Assembly: GCA_044370335.1 (NCBI GenBank)
Contig: JBILVS010000003.1
Coordinates: forward strand, 1 to 64,000
Source of the DNA: REEB509 sp044370335
GTDB taxonomy: Bacteria > Pseudomonadota > Alphaproteobacteria > Caulobacterales > Aquidulcibacteraceae
Length of the DNA stretch: 64,000 nucleotides
Reading direction: 5' to 3'
Positions 8,559-16,172 of the stretch are shown here, in pieces. The translations under genes were made by a program, and so were the position numbers. Each line of letters starts with the position of its first letter. Within the stretch, counting starts at the first letter, position 1. The notes under the pieces were generated by a model. It saw nothing but the letters and a program-made list of their open reading frames with translations, did no database searches and had not been told where the DNA came from.

Positions 8559-9416
8559 TCAAGGCAACCGCAGCAGCGGTCGCCGCTCCTCCGCAACGGG
8601 CGTCTGGCACACCACCGGTCGCACCACCATGTCCCGTCGCAACTCGTCGGCCCGACGGAAATAGTTTCGGTCGTTCATCGGCGCGGTCGGTTCCCCCGCC
8701 GCTTCAACCCGCGCCACATCCAACCATTGCGCGATGGAAGCCGGCGAAGCGGTGTAGATCCGACCGCGCCGCGGGCTTTCTGCGATCGTAACCCCGATCA
8801 CGCGGCCCTGCGCGTCGAGGGTCGGCCCGCCGCTCATCCCGGCCAAAGAGCCGTCCACGCCCCAGGTGCGGCCCGTTTCCGCCCATGCCAGAACCGGCTC
8901 CTCGGAGGAGTACCGCCCGCGCGCCACAAGCCGCTCCCGGCCCACAAGCCGTGACGCTGCTTCCCCCGGACGTCCTTGTGGGAAGCCGACGTGATACGCC
9001 GGCTGGCCGCGCATGAATTCCTCTTCCGCCAGATGCAGCGCGATTGCGCCGGGCACCGGTTCGGTTTCCAAAAACGCGAGATCAGCGAATTGCGAGGTCC
9101 GCACCTCCGCCGGCAGGGCCCGCCCCCGCGACACGAGCACCGCCACTTTTTCACAGCCGTCCACCACGTGCCGTGCGGTCAGCCAATAGCCATCGGGATT
9201 GATGACGAAAGCCGTGCCCAGCCCAGGCGCGGCCTCTTCGACATCCACCAGAATTTCCGGGTCAAAAACCGATGGCGGCGGCAGAAACTCCCCCGCGCCG
9301 GGAAACTCGTCCGGCGACCAGGCCGGCGTCTCCGCCCGTTGATCCAGGCGAAACATGACCAGCAAGATGGCGCAGATCGCGACCGAGTAGATGAGCCAAT
9401 CCGGCAGCCAGCGCAA
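8559..9416 (-). CDS. membrane-anchored trypsin-like serine protease (S1C/DegP-like catalytic domain)
   Basis: The 285-residue protein has one N-terminal membrane helix (about 7-24) and then a chymotrypsin-fold domain with a complete catalytic triad: His83 in 'TARHVV', Asp112 in 'FADLAFL' and Ser195 in 'GMSGGP'. No PDZ domain follows, which separates it from DegP/DegQ. It should face the periplasm as an anchored protease. The gene lies 7 bases downstream of the DUF350 gene and is immediately followed by pyrF, so the three are probably co-transcribed. The substrate is unknown. Confidence 0.87.
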   Translation of the reverse strand: MRWLPDWLIYSVAICAILLVMFRLDQRAETPAWSPDEFPGAGEFLPPPSVFDPEILVDVEEAAPGLGTAFVINPDGYWLTARHVVDGCEKVAVLVSRGRALPAEVRTSQFADLAFLETEPVPGAIALHLAEEEFMRGQPAYHVGFPQGRPGEAASRLVGRERLVARGRYSSEEPVLAWAETGRTWGVDGSLAGMSGGPTLDAQGRVIGVTIAESPRRGRIYTASPASIAQWLDVARVEAAGEPTAPMNDRNYFRRADELRRDMVVRPVVCQTPVAEERRPLLRLP

Positions 9417-9423
9417 TGGACCC

Positions 9424-9867
9424 TCAGCCCCCCGTCAGCTGCATCAGCCCAGGGTCGGAGATCGCACCCGCGATAATGAGACCGACGCCCAATTTCACGC
9501 TCATCAACATGATCGCCGCCGCCACGTCGCCCTCCGCGATACGACGGGGCAATTGCCGCAAAAACATGTCCGCGATGCGGAACGCCAAGAGCTGGAACAG
9601 GAGCGTCACAACACCCCAGATCAGCACGTCCCACACGCTGAAGGCGTGCGCGAGGCAGGCGCCCAGCGGAATCGCCAGACCCACCACGATGGAACCGAAC
9701 GCCAAAGCCGCAGACGGGTTTCCCTCCCGGATGAGCTGCAATTCCTTGTGCGGCGTCATCAGCACATAGACGACGAGCGAAACGACGAATAAGCCGAGCG
9801 CCACAGCCAGCTGCAGGATAAAGTCTGGAAAGCCTGCGGCGAACGCGCTGATCGCTGAGAGGTCCAT
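9424..9867 (-). CDS. DUF350-type small membrane protein
   Basis: The 147-residue protein is almost wholly hydrophobic, with about four predicted membrane helices, a short charged loop with 'HKELQLIREGNPSAALAF' and a conserved-looking 'GLAIPLG' segment. This pattern fits the DUF350/YjfL family of inner-membrane proteins, whose biochemical function is not established. I start it at the ATG at 9867, which has AAGGGAG upstream; a frame opening further upstream overlaps the divergent bdhA promoter and has no ribosome binding site. It heads the run with the anchored protease and pyrF. Confidence 0.75.
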   Translation of the reverse strand: MDLSAISAFAAGFPDFILQLAVALGLFVVSLVVYVLMTPHKELQLIREGNPSAALAFGSIVVGLAIPLGACLAHAFSVWDVLIWGVVTLLFQLLAFRIADMFLRQLPRRIAEGDVAAAIMLMSVKLGVGLIIAGAISDPGLMQLTGG

Positions 9868-9998
9868 GGCGTCGGGGGCTCCCTTTGGGGCTTGGGTCCC
9901 AGGGCCTAGCCCCTCCCCGATAGGGGCGCAAGGCGTCGCCCGCACAGGGCGAGGCGGCGACGCAGCGATAAGGGCCCCGTGTGCAGAGGAGAAGAAGC

Positions 9999-10781
9999 AT
10001 GGTGACGCGAAAAGCAGCTCTGGTGACGGGATCGACAAGCGGCATCGGCCTCGCCATCGCCCGCGCCTTCGCCAAGGCCGGGATGAACGTGATGTTGAAC
10101 GGCCTGGGCGACGCCGCAGAGACTGAAAAGCTCCGATCGGAACTCGCCGCCGAAACCGGCGGCGAGGTGCGCTTCGACGGGGCGGACCTGATGAAGCCGG
10201 AAGAGGTGGACCGTCTGGTTAAGGACACCGAGAAGGCGTTTGGCCGCCTGGACGTGCTGGTCAACAATGCCGGCATCCAGTTCGTCTCCCCGATCGAGGA
10301 TTTTCCCATTGAGAAGTGGAACGCGATCCAACAACTCGATCTCGGCGCCCCGTTCTTCGCCATCCGCGCCGCCATGCGCGGCATGAAGGAGCGCAGATAT
10401 GGCCGGATCATCAACATCGCCTCCGCGCACGGCCTAGTGGCCTCGCCCTTCAAGAGCGCCTACGTCGCCGCCAAGCACGGGCTGTTGGGCCTGACTAAAA
10501 CAGTCGCGTTGGAGGGCGCCAAAGACGGCGTCCGCTGCAACGCCATCTGCCCGGGTTACGTCTATACTCCCCTGGTCGAGGCCCAGATCCCCGACACCAT
10601 GGCCGCGCGCGGCCTGACCCGCGAACAGGTCATTAATGACGTGCTCTTGGCCGCTCAGCCCACCAAAGAGTTCGTCCGCGCCGCCGATGTCGCAGGCTTC
10701 TGTCTGTTCCTCACCTCCGAGGCCGCTGACCAGATCAACGGCGCGGCATTGAGCATCGACGGCGGCTGGACAGTGGCCTGA
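9999..10781 (+). CDS. bdhA: D-3-hydroxybutyrate dehydrogenase (SDR)
   Basis: The enzyme oxidises D-3-hydroxybutyrate to acetoacetate with NAD+, the second step in using stored polyhydroxybutyrate. The 260-residue protein has the SDR cofactor motif 'TGSTSGIG' (10-17), 'NNAG', the catalytic Ser in 'NIASAHG' and Tyr-x3-Lys in 'SAYVAAKHG', plus the 'NAICPGYVYTPLVE.QIP' stretch typical of hydroxybutyrate dehydrogenases. A GAGGAGAAG ribosome binding site precedes the chosen ATG; an earlier ATG six codons upstream would include the Shine-Dalgarno as codons. A phaZ depolymerase gene is 13 kb away. Confidence 0.93.
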   Translation: MVTRKAALVTGSTSGIGLAIARAFAKAGMNVMLNGLGDAAETEKLRSELAAETGGEVRFDGADLMKPEEVDRLVKDTEKAFGRLDVLVNNAGIQFVSPIEDFPIEKWNAIQQLDLGAPFFAIRAAMRGMKERRYGRIINIASAHGLVASPFKSAYVAAKHGLLGLTKTVALEGAKDGVRCNAICPGYVYTPLVEAQIPDTMAARGLTREQVINDVLLAAQPTKEFVRAADVAGFCLFLTSEAADQINGAALSIDGGWTVA

Positions 10782-10801
10782 GAGAGAAGGGGAGGGATCG
10801 C

Positions 10802-11896
10802 ATGCTCACTTGGGGCGACGACTACCCGCTGCACCAAACTCCGGAGCCGATCGCTTTCGCGGGCGGTGACCGCAACTTTTATGATCGTTATTTCTTCAAT
10901 GGCGGCACAAAAGACGGTGCGGTGTTCTTTGCCGCGGCTTTGGGCGTTTACCCGCAGCTGGATGTGATGGACGCGGCGTTTTCGGTTCTCATAGATGGCC
11001 GGCAGCGTAATCTCCGCTCCTCAAAACGCCTGCGCGGCGAGCGCATGGACCTAAAGGTCGGTCCGATCACGATCGCGGTGCTGCAACCCCTGAAAAAACT
11101 TCAGGTAAAGGTCCAGGGCGCCGATCATGGTGTGACGGCCGATCTCACCATCGAGGGCGCGTTCCCGCCCATCGAAGAGCCGCGCTTTACCCGTCGCCAG
11201 GGGGCGCGCCTGTTCATGGACTACACCCGCATGACCCAGGCGGGCCGCTGGACCGGAACTATCACCGTCGACGGCGTGACCCACTCCCTGACGCCGAACC
11301 AATCCTGGGGCGTCCGTGACCGCAGCTGGGGCGTGCGCCCCGTCGGTGCGCCGGAAAGCCAGCCGCCCCCGGAGGCCATGCCGCCACAGTTCTATTGGCT
11401 TTGGAGCCCCTGCGTGTTCGACGACCGCGCCGCCTTCTTCCACACCAATGACGACGCTCACGGCAAACCCTGGAACCGCCGCGGCGTGATCCAGGCGCCC
11501 GGCGCCGCGACAGAGTTCGAGGCGCCGAGTTTGGAATGGCGCTACTGCAGCGGCTCCCGCCGGCTGGCCTCCGCGGTGATCCATTACGCAGGGCAGGCAG
11601 GCGCGAGCCTCCGCCTGGAGCCCGACGGCCGCCACTTCTACATGAGCGGCGTGGGCTACACCCACCCCGTCTGGGGCCACGGCCGCGACCATGGCGAGCT
11701 GGAAGTCGCCTATGACGAACTGCGCCCAGCGGACCTCAACGACAACGCCCCCGAGCACCTTCATATCCAGGCCCTGACACGCGCCGTGCTGACCGAAAAC
11801 GGCCAGGAACGCCAAGGCTTTGGTGTGCTGGAACAGCTGCTCATCGGCCCTCATGCTCCTTCGGGGTTCACCTCGATCCTGGACGGCGCCCCATGA
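10802..11896 (+). CDS. conserved-looking protein of unknown function between bdhA and an APH-fold kinase
   Basis: The 364-residue protein has no signal peptide or membrane helix. Its composition suggests a beta-rich two-domain fold, with short aromatic motifs such as 'NFYDRYFFNG' near the N-terminus, 'NQSWGVRDRSWGVRP' around residue 165 and 'QFYWLWSPCVFDD' near 195. The overall plan resembles CrtC/AttH-like or DUF7064/7065-type proteins from sphingomonads and hyphomonads, but that is memory, not a search. A strong ribosome binding site (GAAGGGGAGGG) precedes it, and its stop overlaps the next gene's start by 4 bases. Context suggests a part in hydroxyalkanoate or lipid handling. Confidence 0.75.
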   Translation: MLTWGDDYPLHQTPEPIAFAGGDRNFYDRYFFNGGTKDGAVFFAAALGVYPQLDVMDAAFSVLIDGRQRNLRSSKRLRGERMDLKVGPITIAVLQPLKKLQVKVQGADHGVTADLTIEGAFPPIEEPRFTRRQGARLFMDYTRMTQAGRWTGTITVDGVTHSLTPNQSWGVRDRSWGVRPVGAPESQPPPEAMPPQFYWLWSPCVFDDRAAFFHTNDDAHGKPWNRRGVIQAPGAATEFEAPSLEWRYCSGSRRLASAVIHYAGQAGASLRLEPDGRHFYMSGVGYTHPVWGHGRDHGELEVAYDELRPADLNDNAPEHLHIQALTRAVLTENGQERQGFGVLEQLLIGPHAPSGFTSILDGAP

Positions 11897-12942
11897 CCGC
11901 TCCCCCGATCCACCCGCAGGATTTCTCGCTCGCCTGGCTCACTCAGGCTCTGAAGGCCGAGCCCGGCGGGCTTCGCGGCTTTGCTTTCACCCCCATCGGC
12001 ACCGGCCAAATGTGCCAAAGCTTCCGCCTGAGCCTCGATTGGGCCGATCCCGCTGCGGGTCCCCCGGCTATCGTGGCGAAATGCCCCTCCGCCGATCCGC
12101 AGACCCGCGCCACCGCCCAGGCCATGCGCAACTATACGTTGGAGCTGAACTGGTATCGCGAGCTGGCGGCGAGCATTCCCGTGGCCTGTCCGCAATGCCT
12201 GCATCTCGACAGCGCCGAAGACGACACGCTCTTTGTCCTGCTGTTGCAGGACCTGAGCCCCGCGCGTCAGGGCGACCAGCTGGCCGGCGCCCCTCCGAGC
12301 GCCATCGCCGCCGCCTTGGACCAGGCCGCGGCCCTCCATGCCGCCCGTTGGGGCGATAAGTCTCTGCCGCTGACGCCGTGGCTTGCGGAAAGCCCCGCCG
12401 CCCGCGCGTTTCTCTTAGCCGCCATGCCGAGCTTCTACGCGGGCTTCCGCGAGCGCTACGCCACGCGCCTTGCCCCCGAGATCCTGGAGCTGGGCGACGC
12501 CCTCATCGTCCGGATGGAGCGCTATTTCTCCTTCACGCCCCAGGCCGTCACGCTTCAACATCGCGACTTCCGGATCGATAATCTGCTCTTCGCTCCCGAC
12601 GGCGGCGTCTTCGTTCTCGATTGGCAGACGATCGGCCTGGGCGCCGGCGCCCTGGACGTGGCCTATTTGATCGGCACCAGCGTTGCCGATCCGGCCGAGC
12701 GCGCCGTTTGCGAGCGTGGCTGGGTGGAAGCCTACAGCGCGGCTCTCTCTGCCCGCGGCGCCGCCCATGACCCTGACGCCCTCTGGCGGGAATACCGGCT
12801 CTACGCCCTGTCCGGCTTCGTCATGGCGATCATTGCCGCCATGAACGTGGTCCGGACCAAAAGGGGAGACGAGATGTTTGCTGTGATGGCGGAGCGGCCG
12901 GCCCGCCAGGCCCTGACCCTTGACAGCCTTTCTTTGCTTTAG
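11893..12942 (+). CDS. aminoglycoside-phosphotransferase-fold (APH/EcKL-like) kinase
   Basis: The 349-residue protein has the catalytic loop of APH-fold kinases as 'QHRDFRIDN' (His223-x-Asp225 to Asn230) and the metal-binding Asp243 in 'VLDWQ', with 'VAKCP' near residue 61 as the probable ATP-contact Lys strand. Such proteins phosphorylate small hydroxylated molecules; in this genomic setting antibiotic resistance is unlikely, and an alcohol or acyl-carrier intermediate is a guess. The ATGA overlap couples it to the unknown gene upstream, and 18 bases separate it from the broken patatin gene. Confidence 0.85.
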   Translation: MTAPPIHPQDFSLAWLTQALKAEPGGLRGFAFTPIGTGQMCQSFRLSLDWADPAAGPPAIVAKCPSADPQTRATAQAMRNYTLELNWYRELAASIPVACPQCLHLDSAEDDTLFVLLLQDLSPARQGDQLAGAPPSAIAAALDQAAALHAARWGDKSLPLTPWLAESPAARAFLLAAMPSFYAGFRERYATRLAPEILELGDALIVRMERYFSFTPQAVTLQHRDFRIDNLLFAPDGGVFVLDWQTIGLGAGALDVAYLIGTSVADPAERAVCERGWVEAYSAALSARGAAHDPDALWREYRLYALSGFVMAIIAAMNVVRTKRGDEMFAVMAERPARQALTLDSLSLL

Positions 12943-12960
12943 CGCGCGGGCTTCGCCCCC

Positions 12961-14065
12961 ATGCCCATCCCCGTCGAGCTCTCCAAAGAGCGTGGCCCCA
13001 AGGCCAAGCGCATCAACCTCGCCCTCTAGGGCGGCGGCAGCCATGGCGTCTTCACCTGGGGCGTCATCGATCGCCTTTTGGAGGATGAGCGCATCGCCAT
13101 CGCCGCGGTGTCGGGCGCTTCAGCGGGCGCCATGAACGCTGAGGTTCTGGCAGAAGGGCTTGTCACTGAAGGCTATGAAGGCGCCCGCAAGGCCCTGCGC
13201 CAATTCTTGGAAGGGGGTGGCCCGCGCGGCCCTAACAAGCCCTTTGCAGCGCAGCCCTATCGAAGCCCTGATGGGCGGTTGGAGTCTCGACACCTCGCCC
13301 TGGTTCGTCTGGTTCGACCTCGTGTCCCGGGTCGCAAGCCCCTATGACCTCAATCCCCTAAACTGGAACCTGCTGCGCGATCTGTTGAATGAGCTGATCG
13401 ATTTCGAGGTCGTCCGCGCCTGCGAGCAGGTCAAGATTTATTTGTCCGCCACTGACGTGCAGACTGGTCACCCCAAAGTCTTCCACCGCCGGGAGCTGAC
13501 TGCCGACCATGTCATGGCGTCGGCCTGCCTGCCGTTTATTTTTCAGGCCGTGGAAAGCGAGGGGCGCCCCTATTGGGACGGCAGCTATATGGGCAATCCG
13601 CCACTATGGCCGCTGCTTGAGGAACGCGACAGCGACGACGTCCTGGTCGTGCAGATCAACCCCGTCGAGCGCGGGGACGTGCCGCGCTCCGCCCGCGAAA
13701 TCCTCAACACCGTCAACGAGATCACCTCCAATTCAAGCCTCCTGCGCGAATTCCGCGCCATCGACTTCGTCCGCCGGCTCCGCGAGGACGGCCGCCTCGA
13801 CGGCGCCGGTTATCGGGAGGTGTTCGTCCACATCATCGCCGAACTCCACACCTTGGAGCTGGGCGCCTCGTCCAAGCTGTTGAGCGAACTGAAATTCCTC
13901 ACCATGCTCCACGAACAGGGCCGCGCCGCCGCCGACCGCTGGCTGGATAAGTGCTTCCATGATGTCGGCCATCGCTCGAGCGCCAATCTACGCCGCCTGT
14001 TTCAAGGAGAGGAGGATAGCCTCGACGGCAGCCAAATCGTCGCCAAACCACGCCCCAAGATGTGA
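12961..14065 (+). pseudogene. patatin-like phospholipase with DUF3734, disrupted by a nonsense codon and a frameshift
   Basis: Read with two corrections, this is one continuous patatin-family protein. Frame one starts at ATG 12961 and runs through 'NLAL-stop-GGGSHG', where TAG at 13027-13029 stands in place of the Gln expected before the oxyanion-hole glycines. It continues through the nucleophile motif 'SGASAG'. At 13204-13209 one extra T shifts the frame: without it the codons read 'RQFWKGVARAAL' and join the downstream frame. That frame carries the catalytic Asp in 'WDGSYMGNPP' and a DUF3734-like helical C-terminus. A shorter product from an internal start would lack the nucleophile. The gene follows the bdhA-unknown-APH run. 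Confidence 0.85.
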
Positions 14066-14108
14066 GGCTTTCACCAGGCTTTAGCGCTTTCCGCGTCATG
14101 CTGGGTCG

Positions 14109-14552
14109 ATGCAACACGATCGTCGCGATATCCTTTTGGGTGCGGGCCTTGTGACACTGGGCCTGGCCGCCGAAGCGGCCGCCCAGCCCCCAACCAACGA
14201 CGCCTCCCGTTCCGCCCAACGGCTGTCCTCAGCGGCGAGCTACGTGCCCCTGCCGCGCACCACCGCCACCGTCATGGTCCGAGGCAATCCCTCGGGCACG
14301 CTTGTCTGCGAGGTGGGTCTGGATGTGCCCGACGCCGCCCTCCGCACCCGCGTGACGGGGCTGAGCCCCCGCATCCGCGACGCACTGAGCCAAACCCTCT
14401 CCACCTATGTCGCGGTGCATATGCGCCCCAGCAGCGCCCCTGATCCTGATCACATTAGCCGTCTGATGCAGGCTGCCGTCGACCGCGTCGCCGGACAGGC
14501 CGGCGCACGGGTCCTCATCACCGATCTGATACTGCAGTCTCCGCACCTTTGA
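14109..14552 (+). CDS. Tat-exported small protein with a FliL-like C-terminus
   Basis: The 147-residue protein begins with a twin-arginine-type signal ('RRDILLGAG' then a hydrophobic run to about residue 25). The mature part has a pattern like the C-terminal domain of FliL: a strand 'TATVMVRGNPSG', a helical section ending in a repeated-hydrophobic helix, and a final strand 'RVLITDLILQ' resembling the 'vlfTdfvvQ' ending of FliL. No membrane helix remains after the signal. No flagellar gene is nearby, so a flagellar role is not implied. It is separated from the broken patatin gene by about 40 bases. Confidence 0.6.
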   Translation: MQHDRRDILLGAGLVTLGLAAEAAAQPPTNDASRSAQRLSSAASYVPLPRTTATVMVRGNPSGTLVCEVGLDVPDAALRTRVTGLSPRIRDALSQTLSTYVAVHMRPSSAPDPDHISRLMQAAVDRVAGQAGARVLITDLILQSPHL

Positions 14553-14556
14553 CGCT

Positions 14557-15063
14557 CTACTGCGCCGTCGCCCGACAGGCGATCGGGGCAAGAAGCCCGC
14601 CGGCCGTCCCTGGCAGCGCCGCCTGCGGCGGCCCGTTTTCGCCCTCGGCATAGGTGACAGCCCCGGCGACCGAGCCGTCGCCGTCGACATAGCGCTGTTC
14701 GGTGATGACGAAGCTCTGATCCGCGCAGGAGAACCGATAGCGGACCTCTGTGATCCGATAGGTCACGATCTGCGTCGTCAGGCCGTCCACCGCCTCCCTA
14801 ACCTGGTTTTCGGCGAACTCCACCCGCGCCCAAATGAACGCCTGGCCCTCGGCGTTCCGGACGATCGAGTTGCGGTCCCAATAAATCGCGCCGCCATTGG
14901 CTTGCCGGGCGATCAGAAGCCACTGCGGCAGGTCTTCGTTCACGTTGAGCTGCACCTGCGCTTCCCCGATCTCCGGAAACGCCGGCGCTTCCGTCTCGGG
15001 TGCGGCAGGCGGAGAGCAGGCGGCCAAAGCCGCAGCGACGAGAAGTCCGGCCAAAACGCGCAT
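14557..15063 (-). CDS. lipoprotein of unknown function, possibly surface-adhesin E-like
   Basis: The 168-residue protein has a lipoprotein signal with a lipobox 'ALAAC' (Cys16) followed by a Pro/Ala/Glu-rich tether. The remaining domain has 'GGAIYWDRNSI', 'FIWARVEFAEN' and a 'YRITEVRYRFSCADQSF' strand set, a layout like the surface-adhesin protein E family of small periplasmic beta proteins, but this is a weak resemblance. AAGGAG lies 7 bases before the ATG at 15063; the frame extends upstream but without initiation signals. Gene ends converge with the FliL-like gene, 4 bases apart. Confidence 0.7.
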   Translation of the reverse strand: MRVLAGLLVAAALAACSPPAAPETEAPAFPEIGEAQVQLNVNEDLPQWLLIARQANGGAIYWDRNSIVRNAEGQAFIWARVEFAENQVREAVDGLTTQIVTYRITEVRYRFSCADQSFVITEQRYVDGDGSVAGAVTYAEGENGPPQAALPGTAGGLLAPIACRATAQ

Positions 15064-15125
15064 GGCTTGCTCCTTAAACGGTCTGAGGCCTATGTGGCGA
15101 GGCGAGGGGCCCAGCGCCAGATCAC

Positions 15126-15183
15126 TGCGCCCAATTATTGCGCCCAATTATTGCGCCCAATTATTGCGCCCAATTATTGCGCC
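15126..15183. repeat. 13-bp tandem repeat, four units plus six bases
   Basis: The unit TGCGCCCAATTAT is repeated without error four times (starts 15126, 15139, 15152, 15165) and ends in a partial TGCGCC. Each junction forms an imperfect palindrome, GCGC-cc-AAT-t-ATT-GCGC. The array lies immediately after the stop of the SDR gene and about 60 bases upstream of the lipoprotein start, in the spacer between two minus-strand genes. It is AT-rich at its core, unlike its surroundings. A slipped-strand microarray or a protein-binding cluster would both fit. Confidence 0.95.
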
Positions 15184-15186
15184 ACG

Positions 15187-15960
15187 TCACATGGCGCTGA
15201 TGCCGCCATCCACCTTAAATTCTGCGCCGGTCACGAAGTTGCTTTCATCGCTGGCGAGATAAAGCACCAGATAAGCCACGTCGTCAGGCTCTCCCAGCCG
15301 CCCGAGCGGCACTTGCCGGGCGAGCTTAGCGTAAGCCTCTTCTTGACCCAAAGCCCCTGTAAGCCCATCCAGGATCGGCGTCTTGATGAAGGTTGGGTGC
15401 ACGCTGTTGCAGCGGACCTGTGGCTTCATCCGCGCCCCATGCAGCGCCACCGACTTCGACAGCATCCACACCCCGGCCTTGGCCGCGTTATAGGCTGCGT
15501 AATTGTGCGACGCGATCAGCCCCGCAATCGAGGAGATATTAACGATCGACCCTGGGGCTCCCGTCTGCCGCATCAGGGGCAGGGCGTACTTGCAGCCCAG
15601 AAAGACGCTGTCGAGATCGATATCAAGAACCCGGCGCCACTCCTCGAACGGCAGGTCTTCAACGCTCCCCAAAGCCCCGATCCCGGCATTGTTGACGAGG
15701 ATATTAAGCCCGCCCATCGCCTCCGTCGCCTCTTTCAGGACCGCCTCCCAGCGCGCGGGATCGCGCACGTCCTGGGCGTAGGCCTTCACCTTGCCGGGAA
15801 ACTCGGCGTGAATCGCGTCCGCGGCGGCCTTCACTTTGTCCGCGTTCACGTCCGTCATGGCCACGAACGCACCCTCCTGGGCGAGCTTCCGCGCAATCGC
15901 CGCTCCAAGCCCCTGCGCCGCGCCCGTTACGAACGCCCGCTTGCCCTGTACCCGGCCCAT
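15187..15960 (-). CDS. short-chain dehydrogenase/reductase
   Basis: The 257-residue protein is a classical SDR: cofactor motif 'TGAAQGLG' (12-19), 'NNAGIG', the Ser of 'NISSIAG', and Tyr-x3-Lys in 'YAAYNAAKAG', ending with 'SNFVTGAEFKVDGGIS'. The 'VAMTDVNADK' strand with an Asp after the second beta strand indicates NAD preference. Sequence character is close to cyclopentanol or hydroxysteroid dehydrogenase-like SDRs, but the substrate cannot be read from sequence. AGGGAGG lies before the ATG at 15960, which is preferred to an earlier start 114 bases upstream. Confidence 0.9.
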   Translation of the reverse strand: MGRVQGKRAFVTGAAQGLGAAIARKLAQEGAFVAMTDVNADKVKAAADAIHAEFPGKVKAYAQDVRDPARWEAVLKEATEAMGGLNILVNNAGIGALGSVEDLPFEEWRRVLDIDLDSVFLGCKYALPLMRQTGAPGSIVNISSIAGLIASHNYAAYNAAKAGVWMLSKSVALHGARMKPQVRCNSVHPTFIKTPILDGLTGALGQEEAYAKLARQVPLGRLGEPDDVAYLVLYLASDESNFVTGAEFKVDGGISAM

Positions 15961-16172
15961 GGCGGCCTCCCTGTTCTGATTTTTGCGTCGGGGAGGGTGG
16001 CGCGCCGCCCCTTCAAACGCAAGCCTCGCGCGGTTGTGAACCGCCGATCCGAAAATCGGTGACGCGGGCGTCATTTTTTCATTGATTGGTCACTGAAGCC
16101 ACGGCATAAAGTCAGCCTGCGATACGCAGCGGCATGGGTAAAGCGCCGCACCACGCAAACGGGAGAACACAC

